DNA of 64,000 nt from Cellulomonas xiejunii (GTDB taxonomy: Bacteria > Actinomycetota > Actinomycetes > Actinomycetales > Cellulomonadaceae). The notes below the pieces were generated by a model. That model had not been told where the DNA came from. It did no database searches and was given only the letters and a program-made list of their open reading frames with translations. Both the position numbers and the translations under genes were made by a program. The stretch is taken from positions 124,001-188,000 of the forward strand of contig NZ_CP101987.1 in NCBI RefSeq assembly GCF_024508315.1, in the 5' to 3' direction. This document shows, one piece after another, positions 52,884-61,654 of this stretch. Within the stretch, counting starts at the first letter, position 1, and every line of letters begins with the position of its first letter.

Positions 52884-53876
52884 GTGCCCATGACCTGGCC
52901 CGACCGCGACCGGCCGTGGCTCGACCGCTACCGGGCCGGCGTCGCCGGCGCGCAGATCCCGCCCGACGTCCTCGCGCAGCGTGAGTGCGACCTGCTCGCC
53001 GCCCTGCTGGAGGCCGGCGAGCCTGCCGCCGACGTGTTCGGCGACCCCGCCGAGGTCGCCGCCGAGGACGTCGCCGAGCTCGCGACCGACGACGAGGCGG
53101 TCCGCCGGTCCGAGGGCGGCGGAGCCCGGCCCGTCCTGCAGGAGATCGCGGGCTCGCTCATCGGGTTCGCGCTCGTCGCCGTCCTCGCCGTCGCGGTGCG
53201 CCACGGCGGAGCGGTCGACGTCGACGCGGCGTCCGTCCTGGTTGCGGCGGCCGTGCTCGCCGGCCTCACCGCCTGGCGGGTCGCCAGGGCGTGCCGCGCC
53301 GCGGGACGGTCCGCGCCCGCGGCGGGCGCCGTCGTGGCGGGGGCGGCGCTCGCGGTGGCCGCGCTCACCGCGGCCTCCGCGCTCGGGGAGCGCGTCCTGG
53401 TCCACGACGCGCCGTTGCTCGCGCTCGCGCCCGTGATGCTGGCGCCGGGGGTCGCGCTGCTCGCCGTCGCGCGGAGCCTGCCCGAGCCGCGGCTGCGCGA
53501 CGACTGGGACGACGACCAGTGGCTGCGACGGTTCCGCGTCGCGCTGCGCGCCCGGCTCGTGCCACGCGACTCCGTGCGCGGCCATGTCATGGAGGTACAG
53601 GAGACGCTGCGCGCGCAGGGCGTGAGCGCCGCGGACGAGTACGGTCACCCCCTCGTGCTGGCCCGCCGCCTGGCGGCGGCCGACCGGACGGCGCGCGCCC
53701 GCCGCTGGTGGCTCACCGTTGCGGGCGGTGTCGCCGTGCCGCTCGCAGTCGCGGCGCAGACCCTCGTGCTCGGGAAGTGGGAGTGGATGACCGTCCCGCT
53801 GACGTTGCTGCTCGTCGGTGGCGCCGTGGTCGCCCTGGCCATGTCCTGGGGCTCGCGTCCGTGGGCGCGCGCATGA
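52884..53876 (+). CDS. HAAS-domain membrane protein (PadR partner)
   Basis: A 330-residue protein. The N-terminal helical domain (WLDRYRAGVAGAQIPPDVLAQRECDLLAALLEAGEPAADVFGDPAEVAAEDVAEL) resembles the HAAS module that couples to PadR regulators. Four TM helices follow, then a second soluble HAAS-like segment (DQWLRRFRVALRARLVPRDSVRGHVMEVQETLRAQGVSAADEYGHPLVLARRL) and two more TMs. GGAG sits five bases before the GTG. It overlaps the PadR gene by four bases. Probably a membrane sensor/effector partnered with that repressor. Confidence 0.73.
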   Translation: MPMTWPDRDRPWLDRYRAGVAGAQIPPDVLAQRECDLLAALLEAGEPAADVFGDPAEVAAEDVAELATDDEAVRRSEGGGARPVLQEIAGSLIGFALVAVLAVAVRHGGAVDVDAASVLVAAAVLAGLTAWRVARACRAAGRSAPAAGAVVAGAALAVAALTAASALGERVLVHDAPLLALAPVMLAPGVALLAVARSLPEPRLRDDWDDDQWLRRFRVALRARLVPRDSVRGHVMEVQETLRAQGVSAADEYGHPLVLARRLAAADRTARARRWWLTVAGGVAVPLAVAAQTLVLGKWEWMTVPLTLLLVGGAVVALAMSWGSRPWARA

Positions 53877-54202
53877 GCACGTCGGCGTGGCAGCGCGTGT
53901 CCCTGCCGCTGCTGGTGCTCGGCACGCTCGACGGGGCGCCCCGGCACGGGTACGGCATCTCGCAGGCGCTCGTCGCCGCGGGCCTGCAGCCCGTCAAGGG
54001 CGGCCAGCTCTACCCGACGCTCGTGCGGCTCGAGGACGACGGCCTGGTGGAGTCGCACTGGGAGGAGGGCGGGTCCGGCCCGGCCCGCAAGGTCTACCGG
54101 CTCACCAGCACGGGCCGCGACCGCCTGCGGGAGCTGCGGGACGAGTGGTCCGCGTTCGTGGCCGCCGTCGAGCACGTCACCGCGGGCGACGGCTCGCACT
54201 GA
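53873..54202 (+). CDS. PadR-family transcriptional regulator
   Basis: A 109-residue winged-helix regulator: LPLLVLGTLDGAPRHGYGISQALVAAGLQPVKGGQLYPTLVRLEDDGLVESHWEEGGSGPARKVYRLTSTGRDRLRELRDEW. GYGI, YPTL and the KVYRLT wing are PadR hallmarks. ATG overlaps the HAAS stop. PadR proteins usually repress their own operon in response to stress or small molecules; the dyad at 52854 is the likely site. Confidence 0.92.
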   Translation: MSTSAWQRVSLPLLVLGTLDGAPRHGYGISQALVAAGLQPVKGGQLYPTLVRLEDDGLVESHWEEGGSGPARKVYRLTSTGRDRLRELRDEWSAFVAAVEHVTAGDGSH

Positions 54203-54253
54203 AGCGTCCCGCCGTCGTGGGCGTCCCGCCCGTCGCCGTCCGTCGCCATCCCG

Positions 54254-55402
54254 TCAGAGGTCGGCGGGGTCCACCAGGAAGTCGGCCTCGTCGGCGACCT
54301 CGCCGCCGGTCACCGCCTGCAGCGCCTTGGTGACGGTCGCGATCAGCGGGGCGGACCGGCTGCGGGCGACACGGTGCTCGAACGACGGCCGCTCCTGCTC
54401 GATCTGCTCGATCTCGAACGGCTCCCAGCGCACGCGGTAGGACACGACACCGGCCTTGGTCCAGGGCAGGTCCTCCATGAGCGGCGGCAGCTGCTCGCAC
54501 GCGGCGACCTCGACGGCGAGCATGCCGTCGACGCCCAGGTCGACGAGCACCCCGAAGGCCTCGGCGGGCGGCGGGTCGGCGAGCATGAGCGCGTCGTACG
54601 CGTCGGCCTCCGCCAGGAGCCGGCGCCGGTCGTCGGGGTCCAGCACGCCATGCTCCTCGAGCGCCGCGCGCAGGCCGGAGCCGCCGGACTCGGGGGCGCC
54701 GCCCATCGCGCCGTGCGACCCGCGCCCGGCCAGGACGGTCGGACCCGTCCACGACCCGGGGGTCGCCACGGAGAGGTACGCGCGTGGCTGGACGCGCTGG
54801 ACCACGGCGAGCACCTGCTCAGGCTCCAGCCACCGGTCCGTCAGGACGGTGAGGTCGGTGGCGGCGTCCGGGTCGGGCGTCAGGACCACGCCGGTCTGCG
54901 TGCGCACCGCGCCGCCGAGCCGCCGCGCGGCCGCCACCAGCCACTGCAGGACGCGCTCCTCCTCGCGGACGGGCAGGCCGTCGGGGAAAGCGCGCTTGAA
55001 CCCGTCGCGGTCACCGCCCGGCCAGGGCTTCTCACCGCGCTCGCGCGGGGCGTCGAGCACCCAGACCATCACGGTCGTCGCGGGCAGGCCGAGGGCGAGC
55101 GCGTCCTGCGCGCCGACGCTGTACGGCCCGGCGAGCGACGAGAGCCGCGCGAGGCGCAGGACGCGCGACGGGCGTGCCGTCCGCCGGGTGACGGAGCGCA
55201 TTCCGAACGCCGCGGTCACCGCGGGCAGCATGCCCGTGCGGGTCGGGGTCTCGGGTGTGCGGGCGTCCTCCCACCGCACGCTCCGGAACCTGCTGGCGGC
55301 GAGGACCTCGATCTCCTCGGGCTCGACGCCCTCGGGGAGCGCGAGCAGGTGCACCCCGGCCAGCATCGGGTCGTCGACGACGAGGGGCGGGTGCGTGGCC
55401 AT
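54254..55402 (-). CDS. Conserved actinobacterial hypothetical protein
   Basis: A 382-residue soluble protein without recognised domains. Conserved-looking stretches include RPSRVLRLARLSSLAGPYSVGAQDALALGLPATTVMVWVLDAPRERGEKPWPGGDRDGFKRAFPDGLP and PWTKAGVVSYRVRWEPFEIEQIEQERPSFEHRVARSR. It starts inside the dcd stop (TGATG), so it is the second gene of a dcd operon. I assign no function. Confidence 0.75.
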   Translation of the reverse strand: MATHPPLVVDDPMLAGVHLLALPEGVEPEEIEVLAASRFRSVRWEDARTPETPTRTGMLPAVTAAFGMRSVTRRTARPSRVLRLARLSSLAGPYSVGAQDALALGLPATTVMVWVLDAPRERGEKPWPGGDRDGFKRAFPDGLPVREEERVLQWLVAAARRLGGAVRTQTGVVLTPDPDAATDLTVLTDRWLEPEQVLAVVQRVQPRAYLSVATPGSWTGPTVLAGRGSHGAMGGAPESGGSGLRAALEEHGVLDPDDRRRLLAEADAYDALMLADPPPAEAFGVLVDLGVDGMLAVEVAACEQLPPLMEDLPWTKAGVVSYRVRWEPFEIEQIEQERPSFEHRVARSRSAPLIATVTKALQAVTGGEVADEADFLVDPADL

Positions 55403-55977
55403 CAGACGTCCGTCCGGTGGAACCCCTGCCAGGACCGCGACGCGGTCGGCCCGCGCTGACCCTGGTACCGCGAGCCGTACGCCGCGGACCCGTAGGGGTT
55501 CTCGGTGGGTGACGTCAGTCGGAAGAAGCAGAGCTGGCCGATCTTCATGCCGGGCCACAGCAGGATCGGGAGCGTCGCCATGTTCGACAGCTCGAGCGTC
55601 ACGTGCCCCGTGAAGCCCGGGTCGATGAACCCTGCGGTCGAGTGCGTCAGCAGCCCGAGGCGACCCAGCGACGACTTGCCCTCGAGGCGTGCGGCGACGT
55701 CGTCCGGGAGCGTGACCTGCTCGTACGTCGAGCCGAGGACGAACTCACCGGGGTGCAGCACGAAGGGCTCGCCACGCTCGACCTCGACCAGGCGCGTGAG
55801 GTCGGGCTGCTCGGCGGCCGGGTCGATGAACGGGTACTTGTGGTTGTCGAACAACCGGAAGTACCGGTCCAGGCGCACGTCGACGCTCGACGGCTGGACC
55901 ATGGCGGGCTCGTACGGGTCGAGCGCCACCCTGCCGGACTCGAGCTCGGCACGGATGTCGCGGTCGGAGAGCAGCAC
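55402..55977 (-). CDS. dcd: dCTP deaminase
   Basis: A 191-residue trimeric nucleotide deaminase. [59 protein letters not shown] (catalytic Glu in TLELSN) and [10 protein letters not shown] are the family motifs. Actinobacterial enzymes of this length often are bifunctional dCTP deaminase-dUTPases that yield dUMP directly; that extra activity is inferred from lineage. GTG at 55977 matches the conserved start. The hypothetical gene downstream is translationally coupled. Confidence 0.95.
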   Translation of the reverse strand: MLLSDRDIRAELESGRVALDPYEPAMVQPSSVDVRLDRYFRLFDNHKYPFIDPAAEQPDLTRLVEVERGEPFVLHPGEFVLGSTYEQVTLPDDVAARLEGKSSLGRLGLLTHSTAGFIDPGFTGHVTLELSNMATLPILLWPGMKIGQLCFFRLTSPTENPYGSAAYGSRYQGQRGPTASRSWQGFHRTDV

Positions 55978-56343
55978 GGTGACACCGTAGTGCCGAACCG
56001 GTGGGAATCGACCCGCGGTGGGCGTCGCGCACACCTTCCTCACACGGACGGCGGGTGCGCGCGGCGGCGACCTGCAGGGGTGTCGGCGCGATGGATACCG
56101 GTGCTGAAAGGTCACGTGCCGTTCCGGGGGTCTTGGCCTTCGGGATATGCTGTGCCCGCTTGCTCGGTGGGAGCGCTCTCGCCGTGGCTCGGCGATGCGC
56201 TTCGACGGCGCGAGCGCGCGGCTCCGCCCGCGATGTAGTTCCGTAGGACGACCAGGTACCTGAGCAGGGTCGCTGACACCTGGCGTGCACCTCACGGTGA
56301 CGCCTCGGTCGTCGGCCGTGCGACGAGGCACGAGAGGCATGCG
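55978..56343. other. Regulatory spacer between dcd and cellobiose phosphorylase
   Basis: A 366-bp divergent spacer without a gene. On the plus strand a -10-like TATGCT lies at 56146-56151 with the CebR-type box just downstream at 56168-56181. A long GC-rich leader with a GAGAGG SD then leads to the ATG at 56344. The dcd promoter should lie in the left part, where I see no specific motif. Confidence 0.6.
56168..56181 (+). promoter_or_regulatory. CebR/CelR-type operator
   Basis: TGGGAGCGCTCTCG matches the actinobacterial CebR/CelR consensus TGGGAGCGCTCCCA at 12 of 14 positions, including the central GAGCGCTC. It lies about 20 bases downstream of a -10-like TATGCT and 160 bases before the cellobiose phosphorylase ATG. 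CebR is a LacI-family repressor released by cellobiose or other cello-oligosaccharides. Confidence 0.83.
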
Positions 56344-58812
56344 ATGCGGTTCGGCCACTTCGACGACGAGGCGCGCGAGTACGTCGTCACGACGCCCCAC
56401 ACCCCCTACCCGTGGATCAACTACCTCGGGTCGGAGCGGTTCTTCTCGCTGCTCTCGCACCAGGCCGGTGGGTACTCGTTCTACCGTGACGCCAAGATGC
56501 GGCGCCTGACGCGGTACCGCTACAACAACATCCCTGCCGACACCGGCGGCCGCTACCTGTACGTGAACGACGGCGGCGACGTGTGGACCCCGTCGTGGCT
56601 GCCGGTCAAGGCGGACCTCGACCACTTCGAGGCGCGGCACGGCCTGGGCTACTCCCGCATCACGGGCGAGCGCGGCGGCCTGCGGGTCGCCACGACCTTC
56701 TTCGTGCCGCTGGGCGAGGACGCCGAGGTGCAGCGGGTCGCTGTCACCAACACGTCCGACGTCGAGAAGACCGTCACGCTCTTCTCGTTCGTCGAGTTCT
56801 GCCTGTGGAACGCGCAGGACGACCAGACGAACTACCAGCGCAACCTGTCGATCGGCGAGGTCGAGGTCGAGCAGGACGGCCCGCACGGGTCCGCGATCTA
56901 CCACCGGACCGAGTACCGCGAGCGCCGCGACCACTACGCGGTGTTCGGCGTGAACACCCGCGCGGACGGCTTCGACACCGACCGCGACACGTTCGTCGGT
57001 GCGTACAACTCCCTGGGTGAGGCGGCCGTGCCGCGCGCCGGGGCGTCGGCCGACTCGGTCGCGTCCGGCTGGTACCCGATCGGCTCGCACTCGGTGCGCG
57101 TGACCCTCGCCCCGGGCGAGACGCGCGACCTCGTGTACGTCCTGGGCTACCTGGAGAACGCGCAGGACGAGAAGTGGGCCGACGACGCCCACCAGGTCGT
57201 CAACAAGGAGAAGGCGCACGCGCTGCTGGGACGCTTCGCGACGGCTGAGCAGGCCGACGCCGCGGTCGAGGCGCTGCAGACCTACTGGACCGAGCTGCTC
57301 TCGACGTACTCGGTGCGCTCGGGCGACGAGAAGCTCGACCGGATGGTCAACATCTGGAACCAGTACCAGTGCATGGTCACGTTCAACATGTCGCGCTCGG
57401 CCTCGTACTTCGAGACCGGCATCGGCCGTGGCATGGGCTTCCGCGACTCGAACCAGGACCTGCTGGGCTTCGTGCACCTGGTCCCCGAGCGCGCGCGCGA
57501 GCGGATCATCGACATCGCCTCGACGCAGTTCGAGGACGGGTCTGCCTACCACCAGTACCAGCCGCTGACGAAGCGCGGGAACAACGACATCGGGTCCGGC
57601 TTCAACGACGACCCGCTGTGGCTCATCGCCGGTGTCGCCGGGTACGTCAAGGAGACCGGGGACTTCTCGATCCTCGACGAGCCCGTGCCGTTCGACAACG
57701 AGCCCGGCTCCGAGGTGCCGCTGTTCGAGCACCTGACGCGCTCGTTCGACTTCACGGTCAACAACCGCGGCCCGCACGGCCTGCCGCTCATCGGCCGCGC
57801 CGACTGGAACGACTGCCTCAACCTCAACTGCTTCTCCACCGAGCCCGGCGAGTCCTTCCAGACCACCGAGAACCAGGCCGGTGGCCACGCCGAGTCCGTG
57901 TTCATCGCCGCGCAGTTCGTCCTCTACGGCGAGCAGTACGCCGAGCTCGCGGAGCGTCGTGGCCTGACCGAGGTCGCGTCGCAGGCCCGCAAGGTCGTCG
58001 GCGAGGTCCGCGAGGCCGTGCTCGAGCACGCGTGGGACGGCCGCTGGTTCCTGCGCGCGTACGACTTCTACGGCAACCCTGTCGGCACCGACGCCACGCC
58101 CGAGGGCAAGATCTGGATCGAGCCGCAGGGCTTCGCCGTCATGGCCGGCATCGGCGTGGGCGAGGGCCCCGACGACGTCGAGGCGCCGGCGATCCAGGCG
58201 CTCGACGCGGTCGACGAGATGCTCGGCACGCCGCACGGCCTGGTGCTGCAGTACCCGGCGTACACGACGTACCAGATCGAGCTGGGCGAGGTCTCCACGT
58301 ACCCGCCGGGCTACAAGGAGAACGGTGGCATCTTCTGCCACAACAACCCGTGGGTGATCATCGCCGAGACGGTCGTCGGGCGCGGGGACAAGGCGTTCGA
58401 CTACTACAAGCGGATCACCCCGGCGTACCGCGAGGAGATCAGCGACGTCCACAAGCTCGAGCCTTACGTCTACGCGCAGATGATCGCCGGCAAGCAGGCG
58501 CCGCGCGCGGGCGAGGCGAAGAACTCGTGGCTCACCGGCACGGCGGCGTGGAACTTCGTGGCCGTCTCGCAGTACCTCCTGGGTGTCCGGCCCGACTACG
58601 ACGGCCTGGTGGTCGACCCGCAGATCGGCCCGGACGTCCCGTCGTTCACCGTCACGCGCGTGGCGCGGGGCGCGACGTACGAGATCACGGTCACCAACTC
58701 AGGTGCCCGTGGCTCGCGCGGTGCGCTCGTCGTCGACGGGTCCCCCGTCGAGGGCAACCACGTGCCGTACGCCCCCGCGGGCAGCACCGTCCGCGTCGAG
58801 GTCACGCTCTGA
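56344..58812 (+). CDS. Cellobiose phosphorylase (GH94)
   Basis: An 822-residue cytoplasmic GH94 enzyme that splits cellobiose with phosphate to glucose-1-phosphate and glucose. Length equals that of the Cellulomonas gilvus enzyme and the sequence follows it closely ([28 protein letters not shown]). The general acid is D490 in [38 protein letters not shown] and [13 protein letters not shown] are further family blocks. The CebR-type box upstream implies induction by cello-oligosaccharides. A mutarotase gene follows 46 bases on. Confidence 0.97.
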   Translation: MRFGHFDDEAREYVVTTPHTPYPWINYLGSERFFSLLSHQAGGYSFYRDAKMRRLTRYRYNNIPADTGGRYLYVNDGGDVWTPSWLPVKADLDHFEARHGLGYSRITGERGGLRVATTFFVPLGEDAEVQRVAVTNTSDVEKTVTLFSFVEFCLWNAQDDQTNYQRNLSIGEVEVEQDGPHGSAIYHRTEYRERRDHYAVFGVNTRADGFDTDRDTFVGAYNSLGEAAVPRAGASADSVASGWYPIGSHSVRVTLAPGETRDLVYVLGYLENAQDEKWADDAHQVVNKEKAHALLGRFATAEQADAAVEALQTYWTELLSTYSVRSGDEKLDRMVNIWNQYQCMVTFNMSRSASYFETGIGRGMGFRDSNQDLLGFVHLVPERARERIIDIASTQFEDGSAYHQYQPLTKRGNNDIGSGFNDDPLWLIAGVAGYVKETGDFSILDEPVPFDNEPGSEVPLFEHLTRSFDFTVNNRGPHGLPLIGRADWNDCLNLNCFSTEPGESFQTTENQAGGHAESVFIAAQFVLYGEQYAELAERRGLTEVASQARKVVGEVREAVLEHAWDGRWFLRAYDFYGNPVGTDATPEGKIWIEPQGFAVMAGIGVGEGPDDVEAPAIQALDAVDEMLGTPHGLVLQYPAYTTYQIELGEVSTYPPGYKENGGIFCHNNPWVIIAETVVGRGDKAFDYYKRITPAYREEISDVHKLEPYVYAQMIAGKQAPRAGEAKNSWLTGTAAWNFVAVSQYLLGVRPDYDGLVVDPQIGPDVPSFTVTRVARGATYEITVTNSGARGSRGALVVDGSPVEGNHVPYAPAGSTVRVEVTL

Positions 58813-58858
58813 CCGGGGCCGCTGCGCGCCCGGCGCCGACAGCAGGGGGCTGCCGCCG

Positions 58859-59866
58859 ATGACGATCACCGCACAGATCACCGAGCCCGCGCCCACCCCG
58901 GTCACCACGACCGGGGTGGCGCCTCCGGGCGCCGTCACGCTGCGCAACGACCGCTGGGAGCTCGACGTGCTGCCCGGCACGGGCGCTGCGCTCGGCGGGG
59001 GGCGGATCCGCACGGCCGACGGGGTGTGGCGTGATCTGCTGCGCCCGACCCGGCGGGCGTCGTCGGGGAACCCGGAGAAGTGCGCGAGCTTCCCGATGGT
59101 GCCGTGGTCCAACCGCATCCGTGACGGCGTGCTGCCGTTCGCGGGGCGACGCTGGCAGCTGCAGCGCAACGCCGCCGACGGCACCGCGATCCACGGTGCC
59201 GTGCGGTACGCCCACTGGGACGTCGTCGAGCAGTCTGCGACTGCCGTGACGCTGGCGGTGGACACGGCCGAGCAGATCGGCATCAACTTCCCGTGGCAGT
59301 TCGGCGCGACCGTGCGGTACGCGGTCGACGGTGACGACCTGGTCGTGACGACGTCGGTGCGCAACACTGACGTCGAGCCGTTCCCCGCGGGGTTCGGCCA
59401 CCACCCGTACCTCAGCCGTGCGCTGCTGCCGGTCGGTGCGCCCGTCCGCGAGTACCCGCCGACCGCCGGTCCGCTCCTGCACGTGCCCGCCGAGGCGGGG
59501 TACCGGTTGTCCGGCGCGATCCCCGACGGCCCCGCCGGCGCGGTGCCGCCGCGCGCGGACTTCCGCGCGCGACGTCCGCTCGGCTCGGCATTCGTCGACG
59601 ACGTGCTGACCGCGCTCGACCCGACCGCACCGGTGTGCGTCGACTACGCGGACGAGGGCGTCACCGTCGAGCTGACGGTCGACCCGGTGTACCGGCACCT
59701 CGTGCTGTACGCCCCGCGTCGCCGCTGCTACTTCGCGCTCGAGCCCGCGACCAACGTGAACGACGGGTTCACGCTGCACGACCAGGGCGTCCCGGGGACG
59801 GGCGTGTTCGTGCTGGAGCCCGGCGAGGAGCGCTCGGGCACGTTCCGCCTCTCCGTCACGACCTGA
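58859..59866 (+). CDS. Aldose 1-epimerase (mutarotase)
   Basis: A 335-residue galactose-mutarotase-fold enzyme: FPMVPWSNRIRDGVLPFAGRRWQL, the first His in IHGAVRYAHWDV, the second in GFGHHPYL, and the Glu region YFALEPATNVNDGF. Cellobiose phosphorylase acts on one anomer at the reducing end, so a mutarotase in the same transcript keeps its substrate and product balanced. The ATG follows a 46-base gap with AGCAGGGGG as SD. The 31-bp repeat array begins 12 bases after its stop. Confidence 0.9.
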   Translation: MTITAQITEPAPTPVTTTGVAPPGAVTLRNDRWELDVLPGTGAALGGGRIRTADGVWRDLLRPTRRASSGNPEKCASFPMVPWSNRIRDGVLPFAGRRWQLQRNAADGTAIHGAVRYAHWDVVEQSATAVTLAVDTAEQIGINFPWQFGATVRYAVDGDDLVVTTSVRNTDVEPFPAGFGHHPYLSRALLPVGAPVREYPPTAGPLLHVPAEAGYRLSGAIPDGPAGAVPPRADFRARRPLGSAFVDDVLTALDPTAPVCVDYADEGVTVELTVDPVYRHLVLYAPRRRCYFALEPATNVNDGFTLHDQGVPGTGVFVLEPGEERSGTFRLSVTT

Positions 59867-59878
59867 CCGAGCCCGCCC

Positions 59879-59956
59879 CACCCCCAGGGTGGTGAGAGTG
59901 CAATCCAGTCACCCCCAGGGTGGTGAGAGTGCAATCCAGTCACCCCCCAGGTGGTG
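59879..59956 (-). repeat. Left array: two and a half units of a 31-bp repeat
   Basis: Two identical 31-bp units (59879-59909, 59910-59940) and a partial third (59941-59956) follow each other without spacers. Each begins CACCCCCAGG and ends TGCAATCCAGT. They are the reverse complement of the right-hand units, with a few differences (CACCCTGGGGG versus CACCTGGGGGG; GCACT versus GCTCT). Confidence 0.93.
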
Positions 59957-60288
59957 CGACCGCCGCGACCACCGTCGTCCGCCACGACGCCGACAGGTCC
60001 GGGGCGCGCAGCTCCCACACCGCCGACGCCTGCGTGATCGTCACGTCGTTGAGTACGCCGACGCCGGCGAGGACGACGCCGCACAGGAACACCCCGCGCA
60101 GCACGTCGACGCCGTCCGCGCCCAGGACACGAGCGAACGCGAACGTGTCCTCCGAAGTCACGTGCGCCAGACGTGCGGCGTGGGCCCCGAGCAGGCCCAG
60201 CCCGGTGACCATCGCCAGCCCGAGCAGCGTCCCGGCCAGGGCCGTCGTGGTGCGCAGCGACACCCCGTGGGCCAGGTAGGGCGTGGTG
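59957..60288 (-). pseudogene. YibE/F-family membrane protein fragment
   Basis: The minus strand encodes about 100 residues of a YibE/F protein: ALAGTLLGLAMVTGLGLLGAHAARL, then AHVTSEDTFAFARVLGADGVDVLRGVFLCGVVLAGVGVLNDVTITQASAVWEL. The last block is the most conserved of the family. Full-length members run to several hundred residues with seven or eight TMs; here both ends stop at the repeat arrays. The open frame (59940-60308) borrows its start and stop from the repeats, so a product, if any, would be only a two- or three-TM fragment. Confidence 0.8.
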
Positions 60289-60489
60289 CTGGATTGCTCT
60301 CTCACCACCTGGGGGGTGACTGGATTGCTCTCTCACCACCTGGGGGGTGACTGGATTGCTCTCTCACCACCTGGGGGGTGACTGGATTGCTCTCTCACCA
60401 CCTGGGGGGTGACTGGATTGCTCTCTCACCACCTGGGGGGGTGACTGGATTGCTCTCTCACGACCTGGTGAGAGTGCAATCCAGCACCG
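60289..60489 (+). repeat. Right array: five units of the 31-bp repeat plus a terminal palindrome
   Basis: Units of 31 bp start at 60289, 60320, 60351, 60382 and 60413 (the fifth has one extra G), each opening CTGGATTGCTCTCTCACC. A sixth, partial unit begins at 60445. It runs into an inverted half-unit (GGTGAGAGTGCAATCCAG), forming a nearly perfect palindrome at 60445-60484. There are no spacers, so this is not a CRISPR. Confidence 0.95.
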
Positions 60490-60633
60490 CGGTGGGTCGT
60501 CAGGGGGGTGTCAAGCGGGTCTCCCGTGGCGATGGCCATCTCGTCGGGGACGACGTCGAGGGTCGTGGTGCGGACACCTCACCGGTGAGGACGCCGCCGT
60601 CGTCGGTGACGGCGATGGGGGGCGCCGTGCCGA

Positions 60634-61233
60634 TCAGTCCAGGTCGAGCACCATCCGGTGGCCCCACTCGAACGACTCGTCGCGCCGGAACCCGAGGTGC
60701 TCGTAGAACGCGACCGCCCGCGTGTTGCGCCCGTCGACGCCCAGGTGCACGCCGGGCACCCCACGCGATCGCAGCGAGTCCGCCACGCCTTCGATGAGCC
60801 GGCGGCCCCAGCCCTGCCCCTGGAGTCGCGGTAGCAGGTCGATGTGCAGGTGCGCGGGCGCCGACGCGGGCACGGGCGCGGGCGCCGGGTCGTGGACGAG
60901 CGCGCGCAGGACGTGGTCCTCCGTCCCGTCACGCGGGTCGACGAGCCGCGGGTAGCGCGCGCGCAGCACCGGCCACCACGCCCGCTCGCACCACGCCGCG
61001 AAGGCCTCGGTGTCGGCCGTCGCGACGACGTACCCGCCCACGCCCTCGTCATCGACGACCACGGACGTCAGCCCCGGGTCCGCCACCGGGTACGGGCCGC
61101 AGTACACGTGGCCGAGCAGGTCCGGGTCCCGGTAGAGCGGCGTGGCGTCCTGGCCCGCCGCGCCCGTGAGCAGGCAGACGCGGTACATGCCGGGCAGGTC
61201 GGACGGGTGGAACGGGCGCATCGACGCGGTCAC
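60634..61233 (-). CDS. GNAT-family N-acetyltransferase
   Basis: A 199-residue acetyltransferase. The acetyl-CoA region is HLHIDLLPRLQGQGWGRRLIEGVADSLRSRG (R/Q-x-x-G-x-G/A), followed by VHLGVDGRNTRAVAFYEHLGFRRDE. The N-terminal half (MRPFHPSDLPGMYRVCLLTG) binds the acceptor. The subgroup resembles O-GlcNAcase-associated GNATs with a YCGPY segment. Start is GTG at 61233 or ATG at 61221; neither has a strong SD. Confidence 0.87.
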   Translation of the reverse strand: MTASMRPFHPSDLPGMYRVCLLTGAAGQDATPLYRDPDLLGHVYCGPYPVADPGLTSVVVDDEGVGGYVVATADTEAFAAWCERAWWPVLRARYPRLVDPRDGTEDHVLRALVHDPAPAPVPASAPAHLHIDLLPRLQGQGWGRRLIEGVADSLRSRGVPGVHLGVDGRNTRAVAFYEHLGFRRDESFEWGHRMVLDLD

Positions 61234-61358
61234 CGGCCCGACCCTGCCACCACGGGCCCGCGGGGGCCAGAGCCGGCGGGACGGCGGCACGTCCGGGGTT
61301 GAAGGACCACGCCGGGTACCGGGTAGGATCGTTGGCGCAGCGCTCGCGAGAGCGCCGC

Positions 61359-61432
61359 GCGGGTGTAGTTCAGTGGTAGAACTTCAGCTTCCCAAGCTGA
61401 TAGCGCGAGTTCGATTCTCGTCACCCGCTCCA
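61359..61432 (+). tRNA. tRNA-Gly (anticodon CCC)
   Basis: A complete cloverleaf. The acceptor stem GCGGGTG pairs with CACCCGC, the D-arm is GTTC...GAAC, and the anticodon stem TCAGC/GCTGA encloses loop TTCCCAA, giving anticodon CCC. The T-arm has TTCGATT, and the CCA end is encoded. It decodes GGG. The minus-strand GNAT gene upstream and the lactonase gene downstream are unrelated. Confidence 0.95.
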
Positions 61433-61654
61433 TCGCTTCCGCAGTGCACGACGCCACGCAGGCTCTGTCGGCGGACCTCGGACCCTTCTGCCGGTCGGCT
61501 CGTGCCACAGCGACGACCGGGCCCGATTCCGCCGTGCGAGCGCTCGGGACGTTCCCTGGTGGGGATCCTCTGACGCACGACGGCGGGGCGACCGCAACCG
61601 GGCTCCCCAGGGCCGTCGCCCGGCCATCCGAGGCTGCCTTCCCGATGCTGGAGC

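Larger units (their letters stand above)
59867..60633. other. Gene-free region with head-to-head 31-bp repeat arrays
   Basis: This 767-bp stretch contains the left repeat array, the YibE/F fragment, the right array with terminal palindrome, and about 145 bp (60490-60633) that read like decayed coding sequence. On the minus strand the last part gives TTLDVVPDEMAIATGDPLDTPL in one frame and IGTAPPIAVTDDGGVLTGEVSAP in another, suggesting a frameshifted remnant of an unrecognised gene. Confidence 0.6.

Noticed and set aside
59879..60489. CRISPR array
   Set aside because: Units are contiguous with no spacers, occur in both orientations, and no cas genes are present.
59879..60489. Typical insertion sequence or integron
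   Set aside because: No transposase or integrase is encoded between or beside the repeats, and no target-site duplication can be recognised.
61359..61432. tRNA-Gly as an integration site of a genomic island
   Set aside because: No integrase gene and no repeat of the tRNA 3' end was found in the window; base composition does not shift across it.
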